Assembly (NCBI GenBank): GCA_964498065.1
Contig: CAZCFZ010000006.1
Location: 1 to 64,000, forward strand
DNA: 64,000 nucleotides
Source of the DNA: FEN-1297 sp964498065
Lineage (GTDB): Bacteria; Bacteroidota; Ignavibacteria; Ignavibacteriales; Ignavibacteriaceae
Direction of reading: 5' to 3'
The translations under genes were made by a program, and so were the position numbers. Under the pieces are notes generated by a model that was not told the DNA's origin, ran no database searches, and was given only the letters and a program-made list of their open reading frames with translations. Within the stretch, counting starts at the first letter, position 1, and every line of letters starts with the position of its first letter. Of this stretch, positions 44,367 to 53,803 are shown piece after piece.

Positions 44367-45122
44367 TACGAATTTCAAATCTACAATTTCATCAATGAAA
44401 CCGTGGAAATAGGGTAACCTCATAATTTGATTTATCCCCTCTAAGTCTTGATCCCCAAAATCAAAAATTAAAGAAGATATATTTTCATTAAAGTAGTTTT
44501 TAGTTTTCAACGAATAACTTTGTGTAAATTTATCAGATTCAACCGAATCATAAATAGAATTACTTACTCCGATGAGCATATCATTTAACTTTTCAATATT
44601 ATTCCTATCGCCGGATGCGAACACGTAATTAACGAAAGGTAAAGACAGAATTTCCACCATTTCTTCGGCAAAGCTGATTCCCGATAAATATTTCTCATCT
44701 TTAAAATTTTTATCTCCGACAATAACGTAGTTTCCGCGGATCAAATCATGTTTTTCGGTGGATATTTTTATTTCAACAGGCGAATCATAAATCTCCTTGA
44801 AAAGGACTTTGCAAAGTATAACCTCAACAGAAGATAAATCCCCAAAAAGAGTTATTTCGGAAATCTCGTGCTGTTTAGATTTATAATAAATATATGAGTT
44901 GCAAAGAGAACCTTCGAACGCCAGGCCAAACGACTTAGAAACAAATAAATCGTTATTTTTAATTAAATCAAGTGTCGGAATTAAACCGATATTCGATTCG
45001 TTTTTCTTAACTTCGTGTACAATTAAAGATGAAGGATAGAAAGCTGTTTCTTTTTTCAACTGATCCGGAAGATTATCAATAATAAATTGTGAAAAAATGT
45101 TCTTCGGGAAAATTAATTTCAT
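44364..45122 (-). CDS. Divergent MqnA-like (menaquinone pathway-type) protein
   Basis: A 252-residue protein of the MqnA/MqnD-like periplasmic-binding-fold group. 'NIGLIPTLDLIKNNDLFVSK', 'IYYKSKQHEISEITLFGDLSSV' and 'ISFAEEMVEILSLPFVNYVFA' have the layout of MqnA (chorismate dehydratase of the futalosine menaquinone pathway), but identity to known members seems low. Cytoplasmic, no signal peptide. The frame extends to a TTG at 45131; the ATG at 45122 (MKLIFPKN) is the better start. Stands alone between a convergent operon and the rplS terminator, followed by the terminator hairpin at 44308-44366. Menaquinone role is tentative. Confidence 0.6.
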   Translation of the reverse strand: MKLIFPKNIFSQFIIDNLPDQLKKETAFYPSSLIVHEVKKNESNIGLIPTLDLIKNNDLFVSKSFGLAFEGSLCNSYIYYKSKQHEISEITLFGDLSSVEVILCKVLFKEIYDSPVEIKISTEKHDLIRGNYVIVGDKNFKDEKYLSGISFAEEMVEILSLPFVNYVFASGDRNNIEKLNDMLIGVSNSIYDSVESDKFTQSYSLKTKNYFNENISSLIFDFGDQDLEGINQIMRLPYFHGFIDEIVDLKFV

Positions 45123-45224
45123 ATAAATCAATAATTTATCTATATAAAAATATTTATTTCATTCAATTAAATTAAAGGAATTCTTATAACAGAGGATTTT
45201 TTGCTGAATAAAACTTGTTGAGAT

Positions 45225-45253
45225 AAAAAAATAAGGGCATAAAAATTATGCCC
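45225..45253 (-). terminator. Rho-independent terminator after rplS
   Basis: On the minus strand, GGGCAT-AATTTTT-ATGCCC (plus coordinates 45235-45253) is followed by a T-rich run (plus 'gataaaaaaataa', about 45222-45234). The stem has 6 perfect pairs, short but GC-led, and lies about 30 bases after the rplS stop. It ends the ffh-rpsP-khpA-rimM-trmD-rplS transcript. Confidence 0.8.
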
Positions 45254-45281
45254 GGTTTTCTGATTCAGTTAAAAAAGAATG

Positions 45282-45623
45282 TCAGTTTTTTGATTTAATT
45301 CTGGCAGCTTTACCTGAAAGGTTTCTTAGATAATAAAGCTTTGCTCTTCTTATGTTACCTTCCTTTAAAATTTCTACTTTGGCAATTTTAGGAGAATTAA
45401 AAGGGAAAATTCTTTCAACTCCTACGCCGCTGGAAATTTTTCTAACAGTAAAGGTTTTATTAGTACCTGTACCTCTAATGTTTATTACATCACCTTCAAA
45501 AGGCTGTAATCTTTCTTTATCGCCTTCAATAACTCTTACATGCACTCTAATGTGATCCCCGGGATTAAAATTCGGTAAATCCGTTTTAATTTGATCCGGT
45601 AATATATTATTTATGTTAACCAT
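45282..45623 (-). CDS. rplS: 50S ribosomal protein L19
   Basis: A 113-residue ribosomal protein L19, located at the interface of the two subunits. '[20 protein letters not shown]' and '[28 protein letters not shown]' are diagnostic. The frame extends to a GTG at 45635, but the ATG at 45623 (MVNINN) has GGAG with a 6-base spacer and is used. Last gene of the classic rpsP-rimM-trmD-rplS set, 11 bases after trmD, with a terminator behind it. Confidence 0.97.
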   Translation of the reverse strand: MVNINNILPDQIKTDLPNFNPGDHIRVHVRVIEGDKERLQPFEGDVINIRGTGTNKTFTVRKISSGVGVERIFPFNSPKIAKVEILKEGNIRRAKLYYLRNLSGKAARIKSKN

Positions 45624-45634
45624 AGTTTTCTCCA

Positions 45635-46312
45635 CTAATTATTATATTTTCTCCATTTTTCAGTTAAAATTTTAGATTGCTGCTCTTTCCAACTCTTAAT
45701 CTCTTTTTCATTCCCGGAAAGTAAAACGTCAGGGACTTTCATTCCACGATATTCCGCTGGCCGTGTATAAAATGGAGCTTCGATTTTTTCTCCATCCTGA
45801 AATGAGTCGTCAAGTGCTGATTCACTATCATTAAGAACGCCAGGTATCAAGCGTATAATTGCATCAATAATTACTAATGCCGGAAGTTCTCCTCCGGTAA
45901 GAACAAAGTTCCCGATGGAAATATCATCAGTAGAGAATTTTTCTCTTACACGCTCATCTATTTCCTTATAATGGCCCGTTACGAAAATAATATTCTCAGA
46001 AATCGATAGCCTGTTTGCATCTTTCTGATTGAATATTTTTCCTTTCGGAGTAGTAAAAATTACATGTTGATAATTTCTTTCCTGTAAAAGTTTTTCAATA
46101 CATTCAAAGAACGGCTCAGGTTTAAGTACCATCCCCGGACCGCCGCCAAAGGGTTTATCATCAATTTGCTTATGCTTGTTGTAAGCATAATCTCTCAAAT
46201 TATGAATGAATATTTCAACCTTGCCTTTTTTTTGTGCTCTTTTAATAATACTTATATTAAGAGGGCTAGAAAGAAGTTCCGGCACTGCGGAAATAATATC
46301 AATTCTCATCAT
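45635..46312 (-). CDS. trmD: tRNA (guanine37-N1)-methyltransferase
   Basis: A 225-residue SPOUT methyltransferase that methylates N1 of G37 in tRNA to prevent frameshifting. '[20 protein letters not shown]' and '[20 protein letters not shown]' (SAM-binding trefoil knot) and 'LLSGNEKEI' are diagnostic. The frame extends to a GTG, but two adjacent ATGs (46312 and 46309) begin the normal protein, and they lie inside the end of rimM; the outer one is listed. Translational coupling to rimM is likely. Confidence 0.96.
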   Translation of the reverse strand: MMRIDIISAVPELLSSPLNISIIKRAQKKGKVEIFIHNLRDYAYNKHKQIDDKPFGGGPGMVLKPEPFFECIEKLLQERNYQHVIFTTPKGKIFNQKDANRLSISENIIFVTGHYKEIDERVREKFSTDDISIGNFVLTGGELPALVIIDAIIRLIPGVLNDSESALDDSFQDGEKIEAPFYTRPAEYRGMKVPDVLLSGNEKEIKSWKEQQSKILTEKWRKYNN

Positions 46313-46814
46313 CTTCGTAAATGTCACCGCCCGGCTTTAATACCAAAATTTTATTTTCACTGTCAAAGCTCTCAATAAATTCCAACGCAGCCGGAATTAA
46401 GATTTCTTTACCATTGTTATCAATTACATACACATCATTTGCAGGATAAGTCAGAACATCTTTAATAACACCGAATTCAGTTTCATTTCTGAATACCTTA
46501 CTACCGATTAAATCATGTATGAAAAAATAATTTTTCGGCAATTTTACAACGTTGTCACTACCCACAAAAATCTCTTTACCCACTAAAAGTTCCACATCTT
46601 TGTCATTATCAAAATTTTGAAACTTCAATAGGAAATCATTTTTATGTTTTCTAATTTTCCTAACAAAGAATTCTTTTTTGTCTCCAAAAAAATCGATATA
46701 AACCTTTTGAAGACTAAAGAATCTTTCAGGAAAATCCGAAAAAGAAGATATCCTGACGAACCCTTCTTTACCGTATACCGAAACTATCTTTGCAATTAGG
46801 AAAAAATCTTTCAC
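46299..46814 (-). CDS. rimM: 16S rRNA processing / 30S maturation factor RimM
   Basis: A 171-residue RimM, which helps late assembly of the 30S head. The N-terminal barrel begins 'LIAKIVSVYGKEGFVRISS' and the C-terminal PRC-barrel holds 'DLIGSKVFRNETEFGVIKDV' and 'EILIPAALEFI'. The start is GTG at 46814 with no ribosome-binding site close by (the nearest GGGA is about 18 bases away); family alignment still puts the start here. Ends within trmD (14-base overlap) and starts 21 bases after khpA. Confidence 0.93.
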   Translation of the reverse strand: MKDFFLIAKIVSVYGKEGFVRISSFSDFPERFFSLQKVYIDFFGDKKEFFVRKIRKHKNDFLLKFQNFDNDKDVELLVGKEIFVGSDNVVKLPKNYFFIHDLIGSKVFRNETEFGVIKDVLTYPANDVYVIDNNGKEILIPAALEFIESFDSENKILVLKPGGDIYEDDEN

Positions 46815-46835
46815 TAATTTAAGAGGGTTCGATCC

Positions 46836-47069
46836 CTAGTCTAAAATTTCTAAAATAGCTCTCTTCCCCTCTTTGGCTGCTATAGCCGTTAACAGGGTCC
46901 TCATTGCTTGAGCAGTTTTACCCTGTTTACCGATAACCTTCCCGACATCATCAGCCTGTACTTTTAAGGAAAGCACAACTTTGTTTTCTTCGGGATTTTT
47001 CTCGTCAATTACAACACCATCGGGATTGTCCACCAGGTGTTTTGCGATGAATTCAATGAATTCTTTCAT
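46836..47069 (-). CDS. khpA: KH-domain RNA-binding protein KhpA
   Basis: A 77-residue single KH-domain protein. The GXXG loop is GKQG in 'DDVGKVIGKQGKTAQAMRTL'. KhpA proteins bind RNA and, with KhpB (Jag), affect cell elongation in Gram-positive bacteria; in this phylum the role is less known. ATG with a full AGGAGG nine bases upstream. It sits between rpsP and rimM, its usual place. Confidence 0.95.
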   Translation of the reverse strand: MKEFIEFIAKHLVDNPDGVVIDEKNPEENKVVLSLKVQADDVGKVIGKQGKTAQAMRTLLTAIAAKEGKRAILEILD

Positions 47070-47150
47070 AGAAAGAAGCCTCCTATTTTACAGCACGGGA
47101 GCTTATAGAAATATAGTACAGAAGAAACCATCGGTAAAAAGTAAATACAA

Positions 47151-47624
47151 TTACTCTTTTTCAGAGGTATCATTACCAGAAGTAGCGCCCTTTACTTCTG
47201 CTGTACTTTCTTCAATACTTTCAACTTCCTCTTTATTGGCCTTTTCTTGTGAAACAATTTCATCTTTAGGTTTCTTCCTGGAAGAATGAGTTTTTGTTTT
47301 CACTTCTTGCAGTTTAGCCCATTTATCTAATTCTTCATTAATCTTTTCTTCCGACAACCCTTTTCGAGTCAATTCTTTTTTCAAGATTATCCCTTTTTGC
47401 CTTAACAGACTTTTTACCGTATCCGTTGGTTGAGCACCTTTATTTAACCAATACAAAGCTCTATCTTCTTTTATTTCCAATGTAAACGGATCTGTTAAAG
47501 GGTTATATAAACCGATCGATTCAAGAAATTTACCATCACGGGGAGATCTTGAATCTGCAGCAACAATTTTATAAATCGGTTGCTTTTTCTTTCCCATTCT
47601 TCTAAGTCTTAACTTAACAGCCAA
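47151..47624 (-). CDS. rpsP: 30S ribosomal protein S16 with long C-terminal tail
   Basis: A 157-residue S16. Residues 1-85 or so are the normal protein ('[20 protein letters not shown]', '[20 protein letters not shown]', '[17 protein letters not shown]'). The remaining 70 residues are a charged, Ser/Lys/Glu-rich tail that most S16 proteins lack, a trait I associate with Bacteroidota and relatives. The start codon is TTG at 47624, ten bases after GGAGG; the canonical [10 protein letters not shown]-terminus makes this certain despite the rare codon. 36 bases after ffh. Confidence 0.96.
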   Translation of the reverse strand: MAVKLRLRRMGKKKQPIYKIVAADSRSPRDGKFLESIGLYNPLTDPFTLEIKEDRALYWLNKGAQPTDTVKSLLRQKGIILKKELTRKGLSEEKINEELDKWAKLQEVKTKTHSSRKKPKDEIVSQEKANKEEVESIEESTAEVKGATSGNDTSEKE

Positions 47625-47660
47625 GTTTTTTGAACCTCCAAATATTATTCAGTAGCTTAA

Positions 47661-48986
47661 TCAATTAAATTTAAAATTATTTAATGCCGACCCATTGAAA
47701 CCTTTTTTAGAAAATCGGCTCATCATTTTTTGCATTTCGCCGAATTGCTTAATAAGGCGGTTAACATCTTGAATTGATGTCCCGCTTCCTCTCGCAATTC
47801 GTTTTCTTCGACTCCCATTTAAAATCTTGGGTGTTGAGCGTTCTTGCAAAGTCATTGAATTTATTATCGCTTCTACTCGAATAAGCGCATTATCATCAAT
47901 TTTCGCATTTTTTATCTGCGCACCAAGCCCTGGAATCATTCCAAGCAGCGAAGATAAAGAACCCATTTTCTTTATAGCTTTAATTTGCTTAAGAAAATCG
48001 TCAAAATCAAATTTATTTTTCCTAAATTTTTCTTCTAGCTTTTGGGCCTCAAATTCATCAAAATTCTGCTGGGCCTTTTCAACCAGCGAAATTACGTCTC
48101 CTTTTCCTAAAATTCTTGAAGCTAGTCTGTCCGGATAAAACGATTCTAACGAATTTAATTTCTCTCCGTTGCTGATAAACTTTATAGGCTTCCCTACTAC
48201 GGAGCGAATTGAAAGTGCAGCACCGCCTCTGGCATCTCCGTCAAGTTTAGTAAGAACTATTCCGTCGTAATTAACTCTCTCATTAAAAGATTTAGCCGAA
48301 TTTACAGCATCCTGCCCGGTCATTGAATCAACAACAAACAAAATTTCCGTGGGATTTAGAAGATTTTTTATGTCGGAAACTTCTGCCATCATTTCTTCGT
48401 CAACATGCAAACGGCCGGCAGTATCTAAAATTATTGTATCAAAACCTTTATCTTTTGCAAAACCAATAGATTGAGAAGCAACTTTCCGCGCATTTTTTTC
48501 TTCCAGAGAAAATACGGGAACCGAAATTTGTTCACCCAGTAGTTTTAGCTGCTCAATTGCCGCAGGTCTGTAAATATCGGCGGCTACCAACAATACTTTT
48601 CTACTGCTCTCCTTTAACCGTTTTGCAAGCTTTGCACTAAAGGTAGTTTTACCGGAACCCTGAAGTCCCACTACCATAATTGAAGTAATACCTGAACCAT
48701 TAATCTTTAAATCGCTATAATTGCCGCCTAGTAACACCGTTAATTCATCAAATATAATTTTAGTGATTAATTGTCCCGGAGTAATTGAAGCAATAACCTC
48801 TGATCCGAGTGCTTTTTCAGAAACTTTTTCAATGAACTCTTTTGCTACCTTGTAATTAACGTCGGCATCTAAAAGGACACGTCTAATTTCTCTCAACGTG
48901 TCGGAAATATTTTTCTCGGTTAATCTTCCTTGTCCGCTTACTTTTTTAAGAGTAGTCTCAAGTTTTAAAGATAATTCTTCCAGCAT
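47661..48986 (-). CDS. ffh: Signal recognition particle protein Ffh
   Basis: A 441-residue SRP54 homologue that targets nascent membrane proteins. The N domain is followed by the GTPase (GLQGSGKTTFSAKLA, DTAGRLHVDEEM, TKLDGDARGG) and the methionine-rich M domain ('SLLGMIPGLGAQ', 'RIARGSGTSIQDVNRLIKQF', 'MMSRFSKKG') that binds SRP RNA and signal sequences. ATG; 47 bases downstream of atpG with no hairpin in between, so the ATP synthase transcript may run on. No SRP RNA gene was found nearby. Confidence 0.97.
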   Translation of the reverse strand: MLEELSLKLETTLKKVSGQGRLTEKNISDTLREIRRVLLDADVNYKVAKEFIEKVSEKALGSEVIASITPGQLITKIIFDELTVLLGGNYSDLKINGSGITSIMVVGLQGSGKTTFSAKLAKRLKESSRKVLLVAADIYRPAAIEQLKLLGEQISVPVFSLEEKNARKVASQSIGFAKDKGFDTIILDTAGRLHVDEEMMAEVSDIKNLLNPTEILFVVDSMTGQDAVNSAKSFNERVNYDGIVLTKLDGDARGGAALSIRSVVGKPIKFISNGEKLNSLESFYPDRLASRILGKGDVISLVEKAQQNFDEFEAQKLEEKFRKNKFDFDDFLKQIKAIKKMGSLSSLLGMIPGLGAQIKNAKIDDNALIRVEAIINSMTLQERSTPKILNGSRRKRIARGSGTSIQDVNRLIKQFGEMQKMMSRFSKKGFNGSALNNFKFN

Positions 48987-49033
48987 CCTAAAAATACAAA
49001 ATCTTCATCAATAAATGTTAATTAATTCCCAAC

Positions 49034-49912
49034 CTATCCTGCTTTTAATGCATTAGCACCGGAAACTATTTCAAGAATTTCCTTCGTAATTGAAGCTTGT
49101 CTTTCTTTATTATATTTTAACTGCAAAGTACGAATTAATTCTTTAGCATTTGTAGTTGCATTGTCCATAGCCGTCATTTGAGCTCCATATTCAGCAGCAT
49201 TCGATTCCAGAAGTACTCTCCAAAATTGAGCTCTTAAATGTTTTGGAAGTAAATAATTAAAAATATACCTCTGGCTGGGTTCGTAAATATAATTGGGCAA
49301 AATATGCTCTTCCTTTTCTGAATTTTTAATTACCGGAATGGGCAAAAACTGCTCAATAACTATTTTCTGCTGGATGATGGATTTAAATTCATTATAAATA
49401 ATAATCACCTTATCGTAAGTATTATTTAAATAACCTTTAATCACTTCGTCCAAAATTTCTAAAACAGATTCATAACGCAAAGTAGAGAATAAACCAATCT
49501 TCTTATAAATTACATTAAAATCTCTTTTAGAAAAGAAATCATTTCCTTTTTTGCCGACACAAATCAATCTTGCTTTTAAATTATTTGGTGTTATTTCTTC
49601 GTCTATATATCTGACTGCTTCTTTAATTATATTTGCATTAAAGGCGCCGCAAAGTCCTCTATCAGCAGTTACAACTAATATTGCTACATTCTTGGTTTCT
49701 CTTGGTTTCAGATAAGAATTTGTATTCATATCTTGTTCAGTAACTAAATGGGACAACATTTCGAAAATTTCTCTTGCATATGGTCGGGCATTTATTATTT
49801 TATCCTGAGCTTTTCTTAACTTAGCAGCCGCAACCATTTTCATGGCTTTCGTAATCTGCTGAGTACTCTGGACTCCTTTGATTCTTCTTTTTATGTCTCT
49901 TAATGTTGCCAT
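49034..49912 (-). CDS. atpG: ATP synthase gamma subunit
   Basis: A 292-residue gamma subunit, the rotor shaft of F1. 'LRDIKRRIKGVQSTQQITKAM' starts the N-terminal coiled-coil helix, 'VTADRGLCGAFNANII' is the conserved Rossmann segment, and the C-terminal helix has 'AMDNATTNAKELIRTLQLKYNK'. Last subunit of the visible cluster; beta and epsilon do not follow, as they would in the E. coli order. Confidence 0.97.
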   Translation of the reverse strand: MATLRDIKRRIKGVQSTQQITKAMKMVAAAKLRKAQDKIINARPYAREIFEMLSHLVTEQDMNTNSYLKPRETKNVAILVVTADRGLCGAFNANIIKEAVRYIDEEITPNNLKARLICVGKKGNDFFSKRDFNVIYKKIGLFSTLRYESVLEILDEVIKGYLNNTYDKVIIIYNEFKSIIQQKIVIEQFLPIPVIKNSEKEEHILPNYIYEPSQRYIFNYLLPKHLRAQFWRVLLESNAAEYGAQMTAMDNATTNAKELIRTLQLKYNKERQASITKEILEIVSGANALKAG

Positions 49913-49933
49913 TTATTAAATAAGCTTATTTAA

Positions 49934-51484
49934 CTATGCATGCGATTTAAATACGTTCAACATTTCTTTAGCAGCTTTATTGATGTTATTTATTATTTCA
50001 TCATTCAGCTGTTTTTCTTTTCTTATAAATTCGTAAATATTATTATAATTTACTTCTATGTATTCATGAATTTCTTTTTCGAAACGCTTAACTTCCGAAA
50101 CGGGAATGTCGTCTAAAATTCCGCTGGTTCCGATATAAATACTAACAACCTGTTTCTCTACAGGTAAAGGAGTGTATTGGCCCTGTTTAAGCAATTCAAC
50201 CAGCCTGGCACCTTTTGAAAGAGTTCTTTGTGTTGCCTTATCCAGATCCGAACCAAATTTAGCAAATGCTTCTAGTTCTCTATATTGCGCAAGATCTAAT
50301 TTCAAACTACCGGCGACTTTTTTCATTGCTTTTATTTGAGCATTACCGCCGACACGGGACACTGAAATACCAACGTTGATAGCTGGTCTTACACCGGCAT
50401 TAAATAAATTTGTTTCAAGATAAATCTGACCATCTGTAATTGAAATAACATTAGTAGGAATGTACGCAGAAACGTCACCCTGCTGAGTTTCAATTATTGG
50501 AAGAGCTGTTAAACTGCCGCCGCCTAGTTCATCACTTAATTTAGATGCTCTTTCTAATAAACGTGAATGAAGATAAAATACATCTCCAGGATATGCTTCA
50601 CGTCCAGGAGGTCTTCTTAATAATAATGAAAGTTCTCTATAAGCAGCTGCTTGTTTTGAAAGATCATCATAAATTACAAGAGCATGTTTTCCATTATCGC
50701 GGAAAAATTCTCCAAGTGTAGCTCCTGAATAAGGCGCAATAAATTGCAGAGGAGCTGGTTCGGAAGCGGAAGCATTAATAACTGCCGTATAGTCCATCGC
50801 ACCATGTTCCTGCAGCTTAGAAACTACTTGTGCAATTGTTGAACTTTTTTGTCCGACTGCCACATAAATGCAATAAACAGGATTAATACCGAGTTTTTTA
50901 GCTTCTTCTGTATGTGTATATTTCTGATTTATTATTGTATCAACAGCGACAGCAGTTTTACCGGTTTGTCTGTCACCAATGATTAATTCACGCTGCCCGC
51001 GGCCGATTGGAATCATTGCATCAATTGCAGTTATTCCTGTCTGTAACGGTTCTTTAACCGGCTGACGCTGAATTACACCAAGTGCTTTTCTTTCTATTGG
51101 TGAATATTTTGAAGTATTAATTGCACCTTTTCCATCGACCGGAATTCCAAGAGGCGTAATCACTCTGCCCAACATTTCTTCGCCAACCGGCATTGAAGCT
51201 ACTCTTTTTGTTCTTTTAACAGTATCTCCTTCTTTAACTAAAGTAGATTCTCCAAAAAGTACGCATCCTACACTATCCTCGTCAAGATTTAATACCATTC
51301 CAAAAACATCATTTGGAAATTCAACTAACTCGCTTGCCATAACCTTGGATAAGCCGTAAACCCGGGCAATACCATCTCCAACTTGAAGGACAGTACCTAC
51401 GTCATAAATGTCTACTTCATTTTCAAATCCAGATAATTGTTTTCTTAATATCGCTGATATTTCATCCGGTTTAACTTCAGCCAT
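49934..51484 (-). CDS. atpA: ATP synthase alpha subunit
   Basis: A 516-residue alpha subunit with the non-catalytic nucleotide site GDRQTGKT in '[17 protein letters not shown]' order near residue 170, and '[20 protein letters not shown]' with the arginine finger region '[20 protein letters not shown]'. ATG preceded by AAGGG. 26 bases after atpH. Part of the membrane-bound F1Fo complex that makes ATP from the ion gradient. Confidence 0.98.
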   Translation of the reverse strand: MAEVKPDEISAILRKQLSGFENEVDIYDVGTVLQVGDGIARVYGLSKVMASELVEFPNDVFGMVLNLDEDSVGCVLFGESTLVKEGDTVKRTKRVASMPVGEEMLGRVITPLGIPVDGKGAINTSKYSPIERKALGVIQRQPVKEPLQTGITAIDAMIPIGRGQRELIIGDRQTGKTAVAVDTIINQKYTHTEEAKKLGINPVYCIYVAVGQKSSTIAQVVSKLQEHGAMDYTAVINASASEPAPLQFIAPYSGATLGEFFRDNGKHALVIYDDLSKQAAAYRELSLLLRRPPGREAYPGDVFYLHSRLLERASKLSDELGGGSLTALPIIETQQGDVSAYIPTNVISITDGQIYLETNLFNAGVRPAINVGISVSRVGGNAQIKAMKKVAGSLKLDLAQYRELEAFAKFGSDLDKATQRTLSKGARLVELLKQGQYTPLPVEKQVVSIYIGTSGILDDIPVSEVKRFEKEIHEYIEVNYNNIYEFIRKEKQLNDEIINNINKAAKEMLNVFKSHA

Positions 51485-51510
51485 TTTTTTCCCTTATAAT
51501 TTACTTGAGT

Positions 51511-52065
51511 TTAATTCAAAGTGGGGCTGCCTAATAAGAACTGCTTCTTTAATAATTCCAGCTGATGTTTTAAAGATGCATCATAAACCGTATCACCCAC
51601 TTGAGCAATAAATCCGCCAATTACATTTTGATCAACCTTAAATCTTAATCTCACTTTTTTTTGTAAAAGTTTTTCGAGATTATTTTTAAATTGATTAACC
51701 TGTTCGTTAGTAAAATCCATAACTGTTTTTACGTTCACATTCACAAAACCGAGTTTTTCATCTCTTAAAACAAGAAATATTTTGACAATATCACCCAATA
51801 AATTTTCCCGTTTTTTTTCAATCAGGAAGTTAAGAAAATTCATCGTTTCAGGATTTATTCTTGATTTAAATATTGCTTCCAAAATTGTCAATTTTATATT
51901 TGGCTTAATAATGGGATTACTCAAAGCGAGTATTAACTGATTGTTTTTTTCAAGTGTTGAAGATATCAATTCTATATCTTTTGATACATCATCCAATACA
52001 TTTTTTCCAAATGCCGTATTCAGCAACGACGAAGCATAACGATATGAAACTTTGTAAGTACCCAT
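51511..52065 (-). CDS. atpH: ATP synthase delta subunit
   Basis: A 184-residue delta subunit, the connector between F1 alpha and the b stalk. The N-terminal bundle begins 'YKVSYRYASSLLNTAFGK', the C-terminal part has 'KVRLRFKVDQNVIGGFIAQV' and 'YDASLKHQLELLKKQFL'. Starts two bases after atpF. Length is normal. Confidence 0.93.
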   Translation of the reverse strand: MGTYKVSYRYASSLLNTAFGKNVLDDVSKDIELISSTLEKNNQLILALSNPIIKPNIKLTILEAIFKSRINPETMNFLNFLIEKKRENLLGDIVKIFLVLRDEKLGFVNVNVKTVMDFTNEQVNQFKNNLEKLLQKKVRLRFKVDQNVIGGFIAQVGDTVYDASLKHQLELLKKQFLLGSPTLN

Positions 52066-52067
52066 TA

Positions 52068-52610
52068 TTAGTTTTTAATTATCTCTCCGATATATTTATT
52101 GACTATTTTCTTTTGAGCTTCTTGATCAAGATTTTCCCTTAATATCTTTTCTGCTGCTTGAATTACAATTTCAACAACTTGAGACTTTAGTTCATCAAAT
52201 GCAGCATCTTTATTTCTTTGAATTTCGGATGAAGCTTCCTCGATAATTTTTTTAGCTTGTTCTTTACTTTCCTGCATCATCTGTTCTTTAAGTTTTTCTG
52301 CATACGCACGGCTTTGATTAATTATTTGTTTCGATTCTTCTTCAGCCTTTGCCAAATTAGCCTGGTTTTGATCGAGTACTTTTTGTGCATCTTCTCTTGC
52401 TCTATCTGCTTTTTCCAGTGACTCCTTAATTGCTGTTTCCCTTTGGTCTAAAGCAGTTAAAATAGGCTTCCAGGCAAATTTTTTAAGGAAAAAAAGAAGA
52501 AATATAAAAGTTACAATAGTCCAAAAGACAACACCCGGATCGACATCAATTATGCTGCCTCCGCCTTCCGAAGCCAAAGCGAGTACAGATAAACTTAATT
52601 CCATTAACAT
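52068..52610 (-). CDS. atpF: ATP synthase b subunit
   Basis: A 180-residue b subunit. One N-terminal membrane helix ('VVFWTIVTFIFLLFFLKKFAW', residues about 27-47) is followed by a long, charged, alanine- and glutamine-rich coiled coil that forms the peripheral stalk. No second b-type (b') gene is present. The first of two close ATGs is used, with AGGA eight bases before it. Confidence 0.95.
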   Translation of the reverse strand: MLMELSLSVLALASEGGGSIIDVDPGVVFWTIVTFIFLLFFLKKFAWKPILTALDQRETAIKESLEKADRAREDAQKVLDQNQANLAKAEEESKQIINQSRAYAEKLKEQMMQESKEQAKKIIEEASSEIQRNKDAAFDELKSQVVEIVIQAAEKILRENLDQEAQKKIVNKYIGEIIKN

Positions 52611-52669
52611 AATATCATTTCCTGATTTTCATTAAAATAATCTTAAAATAAATCTAATTTTTAAGACTA

Positions 52670-52894
52670 TTAAGCAGATTTAAAGGCTAATAAAATACAA
52701 ATTACCAATGCAAAAAATGCGACACCTTCTATTAGTGCTGCAGCAATAATCATAGCAGTACGAATAGGTGAAATTGCTTCGGGCTGTCTACCCATGGCTT
52801 CCAATGCACCCTTGGCCAAAAGGCCAATACCTAATCCGGCACCGATAACAACTAAACCTGCGCCAAGCCCAGAACTTAACCAACCAAGATCCAT
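52670..52894 (-). CDS. atpE: ATP synthase c subunit
   Basis: A 74-residue two-helix proteolipid forming the c ring. The polar loop is GRQPEA (35-40) and the ion-binding glutamate is E56 in ALIEGVAFF. The residues that accompany it in sodium-type rings (Gln in helix 1 and Ser/Thr after Glu) are absent, so proton coupling is inferred. ATG with an excellent AAAGGAG. 44 bases after atpB. Confidence 0.97.
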   Translation of the reverse strand: MDLGWLSSGLGAGLVVIGAGLGIGLLAKGALEAMGRQPEAISPIRTAMIIAAALIEGVAFFALVICILLAFKSA

Positions 52895-52938
52895 TATTAA
52901 CTCCTTTATATTTATTTAGATAATATATTAAATAAAAA

Positions 52939-53796
52939 TTAATGATCCATGTGCTTTGCCATCCCTATAAACAGGGATGTTAACATAACAAAAACATATG
53001 CTTGAATTAAGGCAACCAACAACTCTAAAATTTCAATAAAAAGCGTAAAACCTACTGCTACCGGAGAAACATAAATAGTATGCATTATAAAAATCAATCC
53101 CAACAAAGAAAATATTACTATATGACCTGCAATCATATTTGCAAAAAGACGAATACACAATGCAAAAGGTTTTGTAAATAATCCCAGAATTTCAAGTGGG
53201 ACTAAAATAAACATAATTAAACTAGGCATCCCGGGGGGCACCAAGTTTTTGAAATATTTTACAAATCCATAGCTTTTAATACCGCTGTACTGTATGGCAA
53301 TAAATGACATTCCCGCTAAAGCAGCTGTAACGGCAATATTTCCGGTTGGAACAACTAGGTTCGGTGCGGGAATTAATCCAAAAATATTACAGAACAATAC
53401 AAAGAAAAATAATGTAAGCATATAAGGCATGTAGGATTCGTAACCTTTACCAATGGAAGGCTTTACAATTTCATCGCGAACAAATTCAACAATTATCTCA
53501 AATATATTCGCTATTCCTTTTGGAATTATTGATTTCTTATAACCTCTTGCAGCCAAAATACTTAAAATAACAAGTATGGCAGAAACTACCCAAATTATAA
53601 AAACATCTCTGGTAATGGAAATATCAAATCCAAATAAATGTATTTGAGGCAGATATAAATTGCCTAAAGGTCCTAAATTTAAATGATTAGCATCAAGAAC
53701 GTGACGCATAATCCAGCTGGGATCGCTATTACTTTCAACAGTTTTTTTTGTTGTATCAGCTAAAGCTACTGAATCTGCAATTTTTTCTATAAACAT
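52939..53796 (-). CDS. atpB: ATP synthase a subunit
   Basis: A 285-residue a subunit with six membrane helices. The essential arginine is in 'ALCIRLFANMIAGHIV' (R near 213), and 'ALIQAYVFVMLTSLFIGMAK' is the last helix. An N-terminal extension of about 60 residues precedes the first membrane helix. Starts 7 bases after the AtpI-like gene. It forms the ion half-channels facing the c ring. Confidence 0.96.
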   Translation of the reverse strand: MFIEKIADSVALADTTKKTVESNSDPSWIMRHVLDANHLNLGPLGNLYLPQIHLFGFDISITRDVFIIWVVSAILVILSILAARGYKKSIIPKGIANIFEIIVEFVRDEIVKPSIGKGYESYMPYMLTLFFFVLFCNIFGLIPAPNLVVPTGNIAVTAALAGMSFIAIQYSGIKSYGFVKYFKNLVPPGMPSLIMFILVPLEILGLFTKPFALCIRLFANMIAGHIVIFSLLGLIFIMHTIYVSPVAVGFTLFIEILELLVALIQAYVFVMLTSLFIGMAKHMDH

Positions 53797-53803
53797 TTTG
53801 GGT

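Noticed and set aside
46825..46840. tRNA T-loop look-alike (GGGTTCGATCCC) between rimM and khpA
   Set aside because: No acceptor, D or anticodon arms around it, the gap is only 21 bases and the flanks are coding; it is a coincidence.
52670..52894. Possible sodium-type ATP synthase c ring
   Set aside because: The Gln in helix 1 and the Ser/Thr after the ion-binding Glu are missing, so the ring looks proton-type.
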